The notes: a model not told the origin generated them from the sequence alone. A DNA stretch of 6,387 nt from JARRLC01 sp050290865 (GCA_050290865.1 JBNKIW010000095.1:1-6387); one strand, 5' to 3'. Positions 1 to 5,263 are shown, counted from the stretch's first letter. Numbers and translations: made by a program.

Positions 1-247
1 ACCGCGTACAAAATCACATCTTTCGGGTAATGACTGCCTTTAAAATCGATCATGGTCAGAAACTAAATCCAGCTGGCTGCATTCAATATGGAGCCATAAC
101 GTAAGCAGATCGACTGAAAATGAACACAAATTTTGCGGCAGAACCGCGGAAATTGGCGTGTGGGTGAAAAACACCCACGCCCTTTGGCTGAAATTGGCGC
201 GGGTGTCTTGTGGGTGAAATTCCCCGACGTTCTGCGCTCGTTCACCC
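1..247. other. Non-coding stretch upstream of tRNA-Gln
   Basis: No convincing gene is seen on either strand. The two reading frames of about 60 codons here, one on each strand, overlap each other and lack a ribosome binding site or a recognisable protein. The first 140 bases are visibly richer in A and T than the rest of the window. The only marked structure is the hairpin and repeat cluster at 149-219, listed separately. The 3' end of a gene left of the window could lie close by, but nothing shows it. Confidence 0.6.
149..219. repeat. Strong hairpin with repeated arms
   Basis: Positions 155-166 (GGCGTGTGGGTG) and 172-181 (CACCCACGCC) pair as a ten-base-pair stem with a 2-nt bulge and an AAAAA loop. 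The ten bases GAAATTGGCG occur at 149-158 and again at 190-199. GTGGGTGAAA occurs at 160-169 and again at 210-219. The right arm 172-181 can therefore also pair with 196-205 (one mismatch) or, in part, with 210-216. No T-run follows on the plus strand, so a simple intrinsic terminator is not supported. The element could be a partly duplicated intergenic repeat or a structured RNA; its function is unknown. Confidence 0.55.
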
Positions 248-276
248 TTGTAACGGTTCTGAGCACCCTCTATAAC
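248..276 (+). promoter_or_regulatory. Sigma70-type promoter of tRNA-Gln
   Basis: A -35 box TTGTAA (248-253) is separated by exactly 17 nt from a -10 box TATAAC (271-276), which matches the consensus at five of six positions. Transcription would start near 283, about 30 nt before the mature tRNA. The short leader contains a CCCCG (276-280) / CGGGG (296-300) dyad with a 15-nt loop. Position, orientation and spacing all fit a stable-RNA promoter. Confidence 0.7.
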
Positions 277-311
277 CCCGCTAGAGTGCTCGTTTCGGGG
301 TATCTCCCTAT

Positions 312-385
312 TGGGGCGTAGCCAAGCGGTAAGGCAACGGGTTTTGGTCCCGTGATCCTAGGTTCGATCCCTAGCGCCCCAGCCA
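312..385 (+). tRNA. tRNA-Gln (anticodon UUG)
   Basis: A complete 74-nt tRNA can be folded by eye. The acceptor stem is TGGGGCG (312-318) with CGCCCCA (375-381). The anticodon stem is ACGGG (337-341) with CCCGT (349-353), and its seven-base loop holds the anticodon TTG at 344-346. The T stem is CTAGG (358-362) with CCTAG (370-374) around the loop TTCGATC. The discriminator base is G382 and the CCA end (383-385) is encoded in the DNA. The UUG anticodon reads CAA, and by wobble CAG, glutamine codons. A good promoter lies directly upstream. tRNA 3' ends often serve as integration sites, but no second copy of this 3' end was seen in the window. Confidence 0.97.
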
Positions 386-414
386 AGAAACTCATCGAAA
401 GTCAGGGTGCTTAC

Positions 415-611
415 CTAATTCCACTTTGTCGCCGCACACTGACCACAGAGCTGGATCGCGCTCGATCCGTCCAATTTCTGCTCCATCTCGAACTTCCGCA
501 AGCGCTTATCACGCGTGATCTCGACCAGCGTCTCGAAGCTGGATCATTCTGCATTGAGAGACCAGAAACGACGTAACCTTCAATGTCTTGCCAATCCCGC
601 GACGGCATCAT
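415..611 (-). pseudogene. Possible frame-disrupted gene remnant
   Basis: No intact gene fills the stretch between the tRNA and the terminator at 770-800. Three minus-strand frames in succession look protein-like and almost join up. The first begins at ATG 609-611 and contains DWQDIEGYVVSG. The second is open from 543 to the TAG at 415-417 and contains ETLVEITRDKRLRKFEMEQK. The third contains IERDPALWSVCGDKVELG and ends at a TGA to the left of 415. Two single-base shifts would fuse them into one continuous polypeptide of about 70 residues. This suggests a decayed gene, but I do not recognise the family, and a chance arrangement in GC-rich DNA is possible. Confidence 0.25.
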
Positions 612-692
612 GGGGAAGCTTCAAGGGGGAGACGCATGCGCCGGAAGGTGCGCCCGCAACCCTATAGCAGACGCTGGCACCGGCTGCCCGTG

Positions 693-757
693 TCCTCCCA
701 GGAGTGCGGTAGCCCATTTGGCTCTGTACGGAGTTGCGTTGTGATGCTCTGGGAGGA
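693..757. repeat. Perfect 9-bp inverted repeat
   Basis: TCCTCCCAG (693-701) and CTGGGAGGA (749-757) are perfect reverse complements, 47 nt apart. Between them a small AGCC/GGCT hairpin (711-723) can also form. The element lies just beyond the terminator of the H1-like gene and overlaps no credible gene. It could be the folded core of a small RNA or the ends of a tiny mobile-element relic; neither is shown. Confidence 0.4.
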
Positions 758-769
758 AGTGGGGGCGTT

Positions 770-800
770 AAAAAAAGAAAGGGAAGAATTTCTCCTTCCC
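770..800 (-). terminator. Intrinsic terminator of the H1-like gene
   Basis: Read on the minus strand, the six-base-pair stem GGGAAG/CTTCCC (plus-strand 795-800 and 781-786) encloses an eight-base loop. A T-rich run follows (plus-strand A-rich 770-780). It lies about 20 nt after the stop codon of the Lys/Ala-rich gene. This is a textbook Rho-independent terminator for that transcript. Confidence 0.85.
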
Positions 801-820
801 CTCTTGCATATACTTGAAAC

Positions 821-1177
821 TTACTTCTTGCCCTTTCTTGCCGTCGCAGTTGCCGCTGGCTTGGCGGCTGTTTTCGTTGCGGCTTTCGCGGCGGGCTTGG
901 CTGCGGCTTTTACTGCTGCAGGTTTCGCGGCCGGTTTGGTTGCCGCTTTTGCTGCAGGCTTCGCAGCGGCTTTCGCGGCAGGCTTGGCCGCAGCTTTCGC
1001 GGCAGGCTTGGCGGCTGCAGTCTTCGCGGTCGGTTTGGCAGCTGCAGTCTTTGCGGTTGCCGTCTTCGCGGTCGGCTTGGCAACTGCAGTCTTGGCGGCC
1101 GGTTTGGCTGCGGCCTTCGCGGCTGGCTTAGCAGCTGCAGTCCTGGCCGCCGGTTTGGTCTCAGCTTTCTTCTTCAT
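821..1177 (-). CDS. Histone H1-like Lys/Ala/Pro-repeat protein
   Basis: The protein has 118 residues, roughly 56 Ala, 29 Lys and 12 Pro, with a single Glu (E6), no Asp and two Arg, so it is extremely basic. Almost the whole chain is built from short AAKPAAK / TAAAKP type units, with a basic start (MKKKAETK) and a basic end (TARKGKK). No folded domain, signal peptide or membrane segment is seen. This composition matches histone H1-like bacterial proteins, such as the Hc2 and AlgP C-terminal types, which bind and condense DNA or RNA non-specifically. Nucleoid binding here is inferred from composition only. The start is well supported: GGAGG at 1187-1191 lies 9 nt before ATG 1177. The gene has its own -10-like box (1203-1208) and terminator (770-800), so it is probably monocistronic. 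It is divergent from the LysR-type gene, which may regulate it. The low-complexity DNA also makes long false frames on the other strand. Confidence 0.85.
   Translation of the reverse strand: MKKKAETKPAARTAAAKPAAKAAAKPAAKTAVAKPTAKTATAKTAAAKPTAKTAAAKPAAKAAAKPAAKAAAKPAAKAATKPAAKPAAVKAAAKPAAKAATKTAAKPAATATARKGKK
839..1159 (-). repeat. Degenerate in-gene repeats coding KPAAKAA units
   Basis: The region consists of many imperfect copies of short segments, such as ttcgcggcaggcttggc and ttggcagctgcagtctt on the plus strand. They encode residues 7 to 113 of the H1-like protein. Copies differ mainly by single-base changes and vary in spacing. Such arrays commonly change length by slippage or recombination, so copy number may differ between strains. 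That is inference, because only one allele is visible. Confidence 0.7.
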
Positions 1178-1197
1178 TCTTGAATACCTCCAGATAA

Positions 1198-1215
1198 AGC
1201 GGATTGTACTCCGCT
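1198..1215 (-). promoter_or_regulatory. -10 box inside a palindrome, H1-like gene promoter
   Basis: On the minus strand TACAAT (1208 to 1203) matches the -10 consensus TATAAT at five of six positions. It would start transcription near 1196, leaving a leader of about 18 nt that contains the GGAGG. No good -35 box is seen 16-18 nt upstream, which suggests dependence on an activator. The box sits within a perfect inverted repeat, AGCGGA (1198-1203) and TCCGCT (1210-1215), around six bases. A protein bound there would block or remodel the promoter, so this is a plausible operator. Confidence 0.45.
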
Positions 1216-1218
1216 AAG

Positions 1219-1270
1219 TCGAAATCTGTGTTGAGCGCAGCCGCGAGGCAAACAAAAATTTCGAGTGTTT
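1219..1270. promoter_or_regulatory. Candidate LysR-type operator between divergent genes
   Basis: Two overlapping symmetric elements are seen. TCGAAAT (1219-1225) and ATTTCGA (1258-1264) are perfect reverse complements with centres 39 bp apart. AAACA (1250-1254) and TGTTT (1266-1270) form an interrupted dyad with exactly 11 bases between the arms. LysR-type regulators usually bind interrupted dyads of this size, with a distal recognition site about 65 bp upstream of the regulated start. The dyad centre at 1260 is about 64 bp upstream of the predicted start of the divergent gene. A -10-like TAATAT (1270-1275) for the LysR gene overlaps the distal dyad, which would allow autoregulation. Confidence 0.4.
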
Positions 1271-1308
1271 AATATCGGAAAAAGTGATAGATCGATCGTG
1301 AACCCGGT

Positions 1309-2163
1309 ATGAGCATGGACATCACCCTCGCCCGAACATTCCTCACCGTCGCCGAAGCGGGCTCGTTCGTCGATGCCGCGGACCGGCTGAACGTCACTCA
1401 ATCAACTGTCAGCTCACGGATCAAGGCGCTCGAAGACCTCATCGGAAAATCGCTCCTGGAGCGTTCGAAAGCGGGAGCCAGCTTGACCGAAGCAGGCCAC
1501 CAGTTCCACAAGCACGCTTTGGCGCTCGTTCGCATATGGGAGCATGCGCGGCTCGAAGTCGGCCTCTCGGAAGAGCATCGGGACCACCTGTCTGTAGGCG
1601 GACAGGTTAGCCTATGGGATGGCTTTCTACTCCACTGGCTGGCGTGGATGAGGGTCAACATTCCGGACATCGCGGTGACGGCAACCACGGGGTCTTCCAC
1701 CGGACTCATGGACCGGCTGATAGAGGGAACGCTCGACCTTGCGCTGATGTACCGCCCCGGGAATCGCCCTGGGCTGATTATCGAGCATCTCTTCGACGAG
1801 GAATTGGTGCTGGTGACGAGCGGCGACATGCGCGGGCGCAGGCCGATGTCGGAGTATGTGTTCGTGAACTGGGGACCGGAGTTCACCGGGGACCATGCGC
1901 TCGCCTTCCCCAATCTGCGCCACCCCGGCCTGTCGCTTGATCTGGGCACGCTGGGTGTGAGCTATCTGCTCACCGCGCGTGGTTCGGGCTATTTCCCAAT
2001 TCGGGTCGCGCAGACGCATATCGACTCGGGGGAGCTTCACCTCGTAAAGCGGGCACCGCGGTTCGTCTATCCCGCTTATGCGGTCTACCCGGAGGATCGC
2101 GACGAGGAAGCCTACGAGCCTATCCTCGATGGGCTGCGGCAAATCATCGCGGGACTGTCGTGA
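1309..2163 (+). CDS. LysR-family transcriptional regulator
   Basis: The 284-residue length is typical of LysR-type regulators. Residues 4-62 form the winged helix-turn-helix: the ITLARTFLTVAEAGSF opening, then the recognition helix around TQSTVSSRIKALE (30-42), then LTEAG. Residues 90-280 form the substrate-binding-like effector domain, including LDLALMYRP (142-150) and a later GVSYLLTARGSGYFP stretch. It resembles the HdfR-like branch, but the inducer cannot be read from the sequence. Two ATGs lie at 1309 and 1315. No clear Shine-Dalgarno precedes either, so the exact start is uncertain by two residues. It is divergent from the H1-like gene with 131 bp between them, where dyads suggest autoregulation and control of the neighbour. 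It is convergent with the sdh operon, so there is no direct evidence that it controls sdh. A short frame overlaps its stop codon. Confidence 0.93.
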   Translation: MSMDITLARTFLTVAEAGSFVDAADRLNVTQSTVSSRIKALEDLIGKSLLERSKAGASLTEAGHQFHKHALALVRIWEHARLEVGLSEEHRDHLSVGGQVSLWDGFLLHWLAWMRVNIPDIAVTATTGSSTGLMDRLIEGTLDLALMYRPGNRPGLIIEHLFDEELVLVTSGDMRGRRPMSEYVFVNWGPEFTGDHALAFPNLRHPGLSLDLGTLGVSYLLTARGSGYFPIRVAQTHIDSGELHLVKRAPRFVYPAYAVYPEDRDEEAYEPILDGLRQIIAGLS

Positions 2164-2261
2164 TCGAACGCAAACGCCGCCCCGCTGACAACGCCCGGCA
2201 TCATGTCATGGCGCAGATGGCGGAGCTTCGCGAGAAGTGCGGACCACGGCAGAAGGTGTAA
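2160..2261 (+). CDS. Possible 33-residue protein coupled to LysR gene
   Basis: A GTG codon overlaps the LysR stop as GTGA and opens a 33-codon frame ending at TAA 2259-2261. The peptide starts MIERKRRPADNARHH and ends in MAELREKCGPRQKV. It is basic, has one Cys and a short helix-prone MAQMAELREK stretch, and no signal peptide or membrane segment. The GTGA arrangement allows translation by ribosomes finishing the regulator. No strong Shine-Dalgarno is visible and I do not recognise a family. It fills most of the gap between lysR and the sdh terminator. It may be a real small protein, a relic of a longer gene or a chance frame. Confidence 0.35.
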   Translation: MIERKRRPADNARHHVMAQMAELREKCGPRQKV

Positions 2262-2288
2262 AAGCGACGCGTGAAATACCTCTGGCGG

Positions 2289-2325
2289 AAAAAAGAGACC
2301 GCCTCCCCTTTCGCGGGAGACGGCC
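2289..2325 (-). terminator. Intrinsic terminator of the sdh operon
   Basis: On the minus strand an 11-base-pair stem forms with two G-T wobbles: plus-strand 2315-2325 pairs with 2297-2307 around a seven-base loop. It is followed by TCTCTTTTTT. On the minus strand the stem reads GGCCGTCTCCC and GGGAGGCGGTC. It begins 23 nt after the sdhA stop. On the plus strand no T-run follows the stem, so it serves sdh rather than lysR. A strong terminator here shows that the transcription unit ends with sdhA. Confidence 0.9.
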
Positions 2326-2348
2326 ATCACGTCAGTGAACGGGCGGTT

Positions 2349-4184
2349 TCAGTATACGCGCGCCTTTGGCTGGATGTACTTCACCTCGTTGGTGAGCGTG
2401 CGGGTATGCACGGGCCGGTAGGCGAGCTGCACCTTGCATTCGGCGTCGTCCGCCCAGGACAACGTGTGCTTCAGCCATTCCGCATCGTTGCGCTCCGGAT
2501 AATCCTCGCGGGCGTGCGCGCCGCGGCTTTCCTTGCGAGCGAGCGCCCCACTCACGGCCACCGCCGCCTGCAGGACCAGATTATCGAGTTCGAGCGCTTC
2601 GACAAGGTCGGAGTTCCACACCAGCGAGCGATCCGTCACCTTGATATCGGACTTCGCCTTCCAGACCTCGTTGATCCGGTCGACGCCCTCTGCCAGCACC
2701 TTCTCGGTGCGGAACACCGCGCAATGATCCTGCATGGTGCGCTGCATCCTGAGGCGGAGGGCCGCCGTCGGGGTGCCGCCATTGGCATGACGGAGGGCAT
2801 CGAGACGCGCCACCGCCGCATCTCCGGCGGCCTCTGGAAGCGGTAATTGCGACGAGCCGGGTTCGATGGTCTCAGCACAGCGCAAAGCTGCCGCGCGCCC
2901 GAACACCACGAGGTCGATGAGCGAATTCGATCCGAGCCGGTTGGCGCCATGTACCGACGCACTGGCCGCCTCACCAACGGCCATCAATCCCGGGACGACA
3001 TAGTCGGGGTCGCTGTTCTTCAGGATCACCATTTCGCCGTGATAGTTGGTGGGAATGCCGCCCATATTATAGTGAGCTGTCGGGAGCACCGGAACCGGCT
3101 CGCGGCGCAGATCGACGCCCGCGAAGACCTTCGCCGATTCGGTGATGCCCGGGAGGCGCTCGGCCAGCATTTTGGGATCGAGATGGCTGAGATGCAGGTA
3201 GATGTGGTCCTTGTTCGGACCGACACCGCGCCCTTCGCGGATCTCCACGGTCATCGCCCGGCTGACGACGTCGCGCGAAGCCAGATCCTTGGCATGCGGA
3301 GCATAACGCTCCATGAAACGTTCGCCCTCGGAATTGGTCAGATAGCCGCCCTCGCCGCGCGCGCCTTCGGTGATCAGCACGCCCGCGCCATAGACGCCGG
3401 TGGGGTGAAACTGAATGAACTCCATGTCCTGCAGCGGCAGCCCCGCGCGCAGAACCATGGCGTTACCGTCGCCCGTGCAGATATGCGCCGAGGTGCATGA
3501 GAAGTAGGTGCGTCCGTAGCCGCCCGTCGCCAGGATCGTCTTCTGCGCCCGGAAGCGGTGGATGGAACCGTCCTCGATGCACACGGCGACGACGCCGCGG
3601 CATACGCCGTCCTCGTCCATGATCAGGTCGAGCGCGAAATATTCGATGTAGAACTCGGCAGAATGACGCAGCGACTGGCCATAAAGCGTGTGCAGCATCG
3701 CGTGGCCGGTGCGGTCAGCGGCGGCACAGGTGCGCAGTGCGGGCGGGCCCTCACCGAAATCGGTGGTCATGCCGCCAAAGGGACGCTGATAGATCTTGCC
3801 GTCCTCGGTGCGCGAGAAGGGCATGCCGTAATGCTCCAGCTCATAAACGGCGGCGGGAGCCTGGCGGCAGAGATATTCGATGGCGTCCTGATCGCCGAGC
3901 CAGTCCGACCCCTTCACAGTGTCGTACATGTGCCAGCGCCAGTCGTCCGGGCCCATATTGGCGAGTGCGGCGGCGATGCCGCCCTGCGCCGCAACGGTAT
4001 GCGAGCGGGTGGGAAAGACCTTGCTAATGCAAGCCGTTTTCAGCCCGGACTCAGCGCAACCCAGCGTGGCCCTGAGACCCGCGCCCCCTGCACCGACGAC
4101 CACGACATCATATGTATGATCCTGATACGGATAGGCGCGGCCATTGACGCGCGGAGCGCCGTATCCTGTGCCGTTCTCGGCCAT
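2349..4184 (-). CDS. sdhA: Succinate dehydrogenase flavoprotein subunit SdhA
   Basis: This is the catalytic subunit of respiratory complex II. It oxidises succinate to fumarate on the inner face of the cytoplasmic membrane, passing electrons to covalent FAD and then to the iron-sulfur subunit. The 611-residue length is normal for the family. The Rossmann motif VVVGAGGAGL lies at 28-37. The FAD-linking His62 lies in SHTVAAQGG. Active-site residues match the family: H260 in QFHPTG, E273 in ITEGARG, R309 in DVVSRAM, H371 in TAHYNMGG and R416 in HGANRLG. The C-terminal helical and capping part runs to VKYIQPKARVY. The start is supported by GGGAG at 4193-4197, 8 nt upstream. The gene begins 3 nt after the sdhD stop and is last in the operon before a strong terminator. 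No sdhB follows, which is unusual for an sdhCDAB order. All expected catalytic residues are present, so it should be functional. Confidence 0.98.
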   Translation of the reverse strand: MAENGTGYGAPRVNGRAYPYQDHTYDVVVVGAGGAGLRATLGCAESGLKTACISKVFPTRSHTVAAQGGIAAALANMGPDDWRWHMYDTVKGSDWLGDQDAIEYLCRQAPAAVYELEHYGMPFSRTEDGKIYQRPFGGMTTDFGEGPPALRTCAAADRTGHAMLHTLYGQSLRHSAEFYIEYFALDLIMDEDGVCRGVVAVCIEDGSIHRFRAQKTILATGGYGRTYFSCTSAHICTGDGNAMVLRAGLPLQDMEFIQFHPTGVYGAGVLITEGARGEGGYLTNSEGERFMERYAPHAKDLASRDVVSRAMTVEIREGRGVGPNKDHIYLHLSHLDPKMLAERLPGITESAKVFAGVDLRREPVPVLPTAHYNMGGIPTNYHGEMVILKNSDPDYVVPGLMAVGEAASASVHGANRLGSNSLIDLVVFGRAAALRCAETIEPGSSQLPLPEAAGDAAVARLDALRHANGGTPTAALRLRMQRTMQDHCAVFRTEKVLAEGVDRINEVWKAKSDIKVTDRSLVWNSDLVEALELDNLVLQAAVAVSGALARKESRGAHAREDYPERNDAEWLKHTLSWADDAECKVQLAYRPVHTRTLTNEVKYIQPKARVY

Positions 4185-4187
4185 ACT

Positions 4188-4571
4188 CTACGCTCCCAGA
4201 CTCAGTTTGATGATTGCGACGATCGAGGTCAGGCCGACGACGGCCGCAAAAAACGTGTTCAGCACCAGGCACACGAGCTTGGTCGCCTCGGCATGGACGT
4301 AATCCTCGATGATCACCTGCATCCCGAGCCGCATGTGGTAAGCCCACGTCGCCGCCAGCAGCACCGCAAGCATGGTCGTGACCGGCGAGGCGAAATAGGC
4401 CCTGACCTCGGCGAGCGGCTGGCCCGCCAGCTTGAATACCGTGTAGGTGAGGAAGACGAGCAGGATGAGGTTAGCCGCGCCCGTCACCCGCTGCTGCCAG
4501 AAGTTCTCCGTCCCGCTTTTTGCGGAGCCGAGCCCGCGTGCGCGCGAAAGACCTGTGCGGTAGTCAGACAT
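4188..4571 (-). CDS. sdhD: Succinate dehydrogenase membrane anchor SdhD
   Basis: This is the small membrane anchor that, with SdhC, holds the heme b and quinone site of complex II. Its 127 residues carry three predicted membrane helices, roughly 30-50, 63-85 and 97-121. The conserved block HMRLGMQVIIEDYVH contains His79, matching the heme-ligand histidine of the family, and Asp90-Tyr91, the quinone-site pair known from E. coli SdhD (D82-Y83). An RVTGAANLIL stretch precedes helix 1. The ATG overlaps the sdhC stop as ATGA, which indicates translational coupling; the upstream Shine-Dalgarno is weak. The stop lies 3 nt before the sdhA start. Anchor subunits vary strongly in sequence, but the motifs and position make this call secure. 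Confidence 0.95.
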   Translation of the reverse strand: MSDYRTGLSRARGLGSAKSGTENFWQQRVTGAANLILLVFLTYTVFKLAGQPLAEVRAYFASPVTTMLAVLLAATWAYHMRLGMQVIIEDYVHAEATKLVCLVLNTFFAAVVGLTSIVAIIKLSLGA

Positions 4572-4978
4572 CAGAGCACACCCGTCATTGCAAGGCCGAA
4601 AAACCAGATCACTGCGGTCAGCGTCAGCGATCCAAGGATCGTGAGCCAGGACAGCGTCCGGATGGCGCCGACGCTGAGCGCCCGGCCGGTATCCCAGATG
4701 AAATGGCGAACGCCGCCCAGCGCATGATGAATGAGCGACCAGATAAGCCCGAAGAGGATCAGGAGGCCCGGCGGTGATGCGTACACCCCATTCACCATAT
4801 CGAAGGCTTCCTCGCCGCTGGCCCCCGCGACCAGCCAGATCGCGATCAGTACGCTGCCGAAATAGTTCGCCGTTCCCGTGATGCGATGCAGAATCGACAT
4901 CATCATATTGATGTAACGGCGGAAAATCGTCAGGTGCGGCGACAACGGCCGTGCTGCCTGCACATCTACCTTCGCCAT
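4571..4978 (-). CDS. sdhC: Succinate dehydrogenase cytochrome b556 subunit SdhC
   Basis: This is the larger membrane anchor of complex II, with part of the heme b site and the ubiquinone pocket. It has 135 residues and three membrane helices, roughly 34-52, 70-92 and 108-131. The signature RPLSPHLTIFR lies at 10-20. SILHRITG (28-35) provides Ser28 and Arg32, equivalent to the quinone-site S27 and R31 of E. coli. HHALGGVRHFIWDTG contains His85, equivalent to the heme ligand H84 of E. coli. I chose ATG 4978 because GAGGAG (4984-4989) sits 5 nt upstream and the protein then starts like other SdhC proteins. A start 25 codons further up would add an unrelated N-terminus. It is the first gene of the operon and overlaps sdhD by one base (ATGA). 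A 9-codon frame overlaps its start. Confidence 0.95.
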   Translation of the reverse strand: MAKVDVQAARPLSPHLTIFRRYINMMMSILHRITGTANYFGSVLIAIWLVAGASGEEAFDMVNGVYASPPGLLILFGLIWSLIHHALGGVRHFIWDTGRALSVGAIRTLSWLTILGSLTLTAVIWFFGLAMTGVL

Positions 4979-4995
4979 AGCGTCTCCTCGGTCAT
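4966..4995 (-). other. Mini reading frame overlapping the sdhC start
   Basis: A second ATG (4993-4995) has a good Shine-Dalgarno of its own, AAAGGA at 5002-5007, with 6 nt spacing. It opens a nine-codon frame, MTEETLWRR, which ends at TAG 4966-4968, ten bases inside sdhC and out of frame. The sdhC ribosome binding site lies within this frame. Ribosomes that translate it would terminate just past the sdhC ATG and could re-initiate, coupling or tuning sdh translation. This is inferred from layout; no conserved leader peptide is recognised. Confidence 0.35.
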
Positions 4996-5263
4996 ATGGT
5001 GTCCTTTCTATCGTCCGCCAAATAGGGCCGCAATGACCCAAAATGATGAGCACGCCAGCGCCAGACGCATAAGTGGGGCCTCGTGCCGATCAATTTTTCG
5101 TTATTCCGAACCGGCTGGCCCCCGGGCTGAAACAGGATCGCGCAGAATGGTCAATAAATTGCCGCTTTCACTGTCCTCATTGCGCACAGCCGCGGCAGGG
5201 GGCCCGAAACCGCCCGGGACCGGCGCGGCGGCTACAGAGGAACGACAGTGTTTCATTTTGCTG
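4996..5263. promoter_or_regulatory. Divergent sdhC / esterase intergenic region
   Basis: No gene is seen here. It must hold the sdh promoter (minus strand) and the esterase promoter (plus strand). For sdh, a minus-strand TTGATC followed 16 nt later by TATGCG is the best sigma70-like pair, but it is weak. For the esterase no convincing pair was found. The right half (5188-5233) is very GC-rich, with AGCCGC (5188-5193) complementary to GCGGCT (5228-5233) and the palindromes GGGCCC and CCCGGG between them. This fold ends 3 nt before the AGAGGAA at 5236-5242, the only Shine-Dalgarno-like sequence ahead of the esterase gene. Confidence 0.5.

Noticed and set aside
63..321. Small frames on both strands (63-266 minus, 133-321 plus)
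   Set aside because: They overlap each other, the hairpin cluster and the tRNA promoter, lack ribosome binding sites, and the plus frame runs into the tRNA.
839..1159. CRISPR-like or satellite repeat array
   Set aside because: There are no regular spacers and no constant repeat unit. The repeats keep a reading frame and encode KPAAKAA units.
588..1217. 209-codon plus-strand frame rich in Ala, Gly, Phe and Val, looking like a membrane repeat protein
   Set aside because: It is the antisense shadow of the Lys/Ala/Pro repeat gene, runs through that gene's terminator and promoter, and has no ribosome binding site. A further shadow at 814-1131 was rejected for the same reason.
1627..2142. 171-codon minus-strand frame inside the LysR gene
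   Set aside because: It is antisense to a clear LysR-family protein, with no start signals and no recognisable domain.
2271..3500. Two plus-strand frames (2271-2846 and 2847-3500) antisense to sdhA
   Set aside because: Both lie opposite sdhA, whose catalytic motifs are all intact. The first begins at the sdh terminator. The composition is shadow-like.
3558..4727. 389-codon plus-strand frame across sdhA, sdhD and sdhC
   Set aside because: It runs antisense through three secure genes and matches no recognisable protein. Long open antisense frames are expected from GC-rich codon bias.
4979..5053. Upstream start for sdhC giving 160 residues
   Set aside because: ATG 4978 has a well-spaced GAGGAG and gives the family's normal N-terminus. 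The added 25 residues resemble no SdhC.
4886..5263. N-terminal extension of the esterase to ATG 4886
   Set aside because: The extra 126 residues are antisense to sdhC, low in protein character, and would hide a clear signal peptide beginning at 5264.
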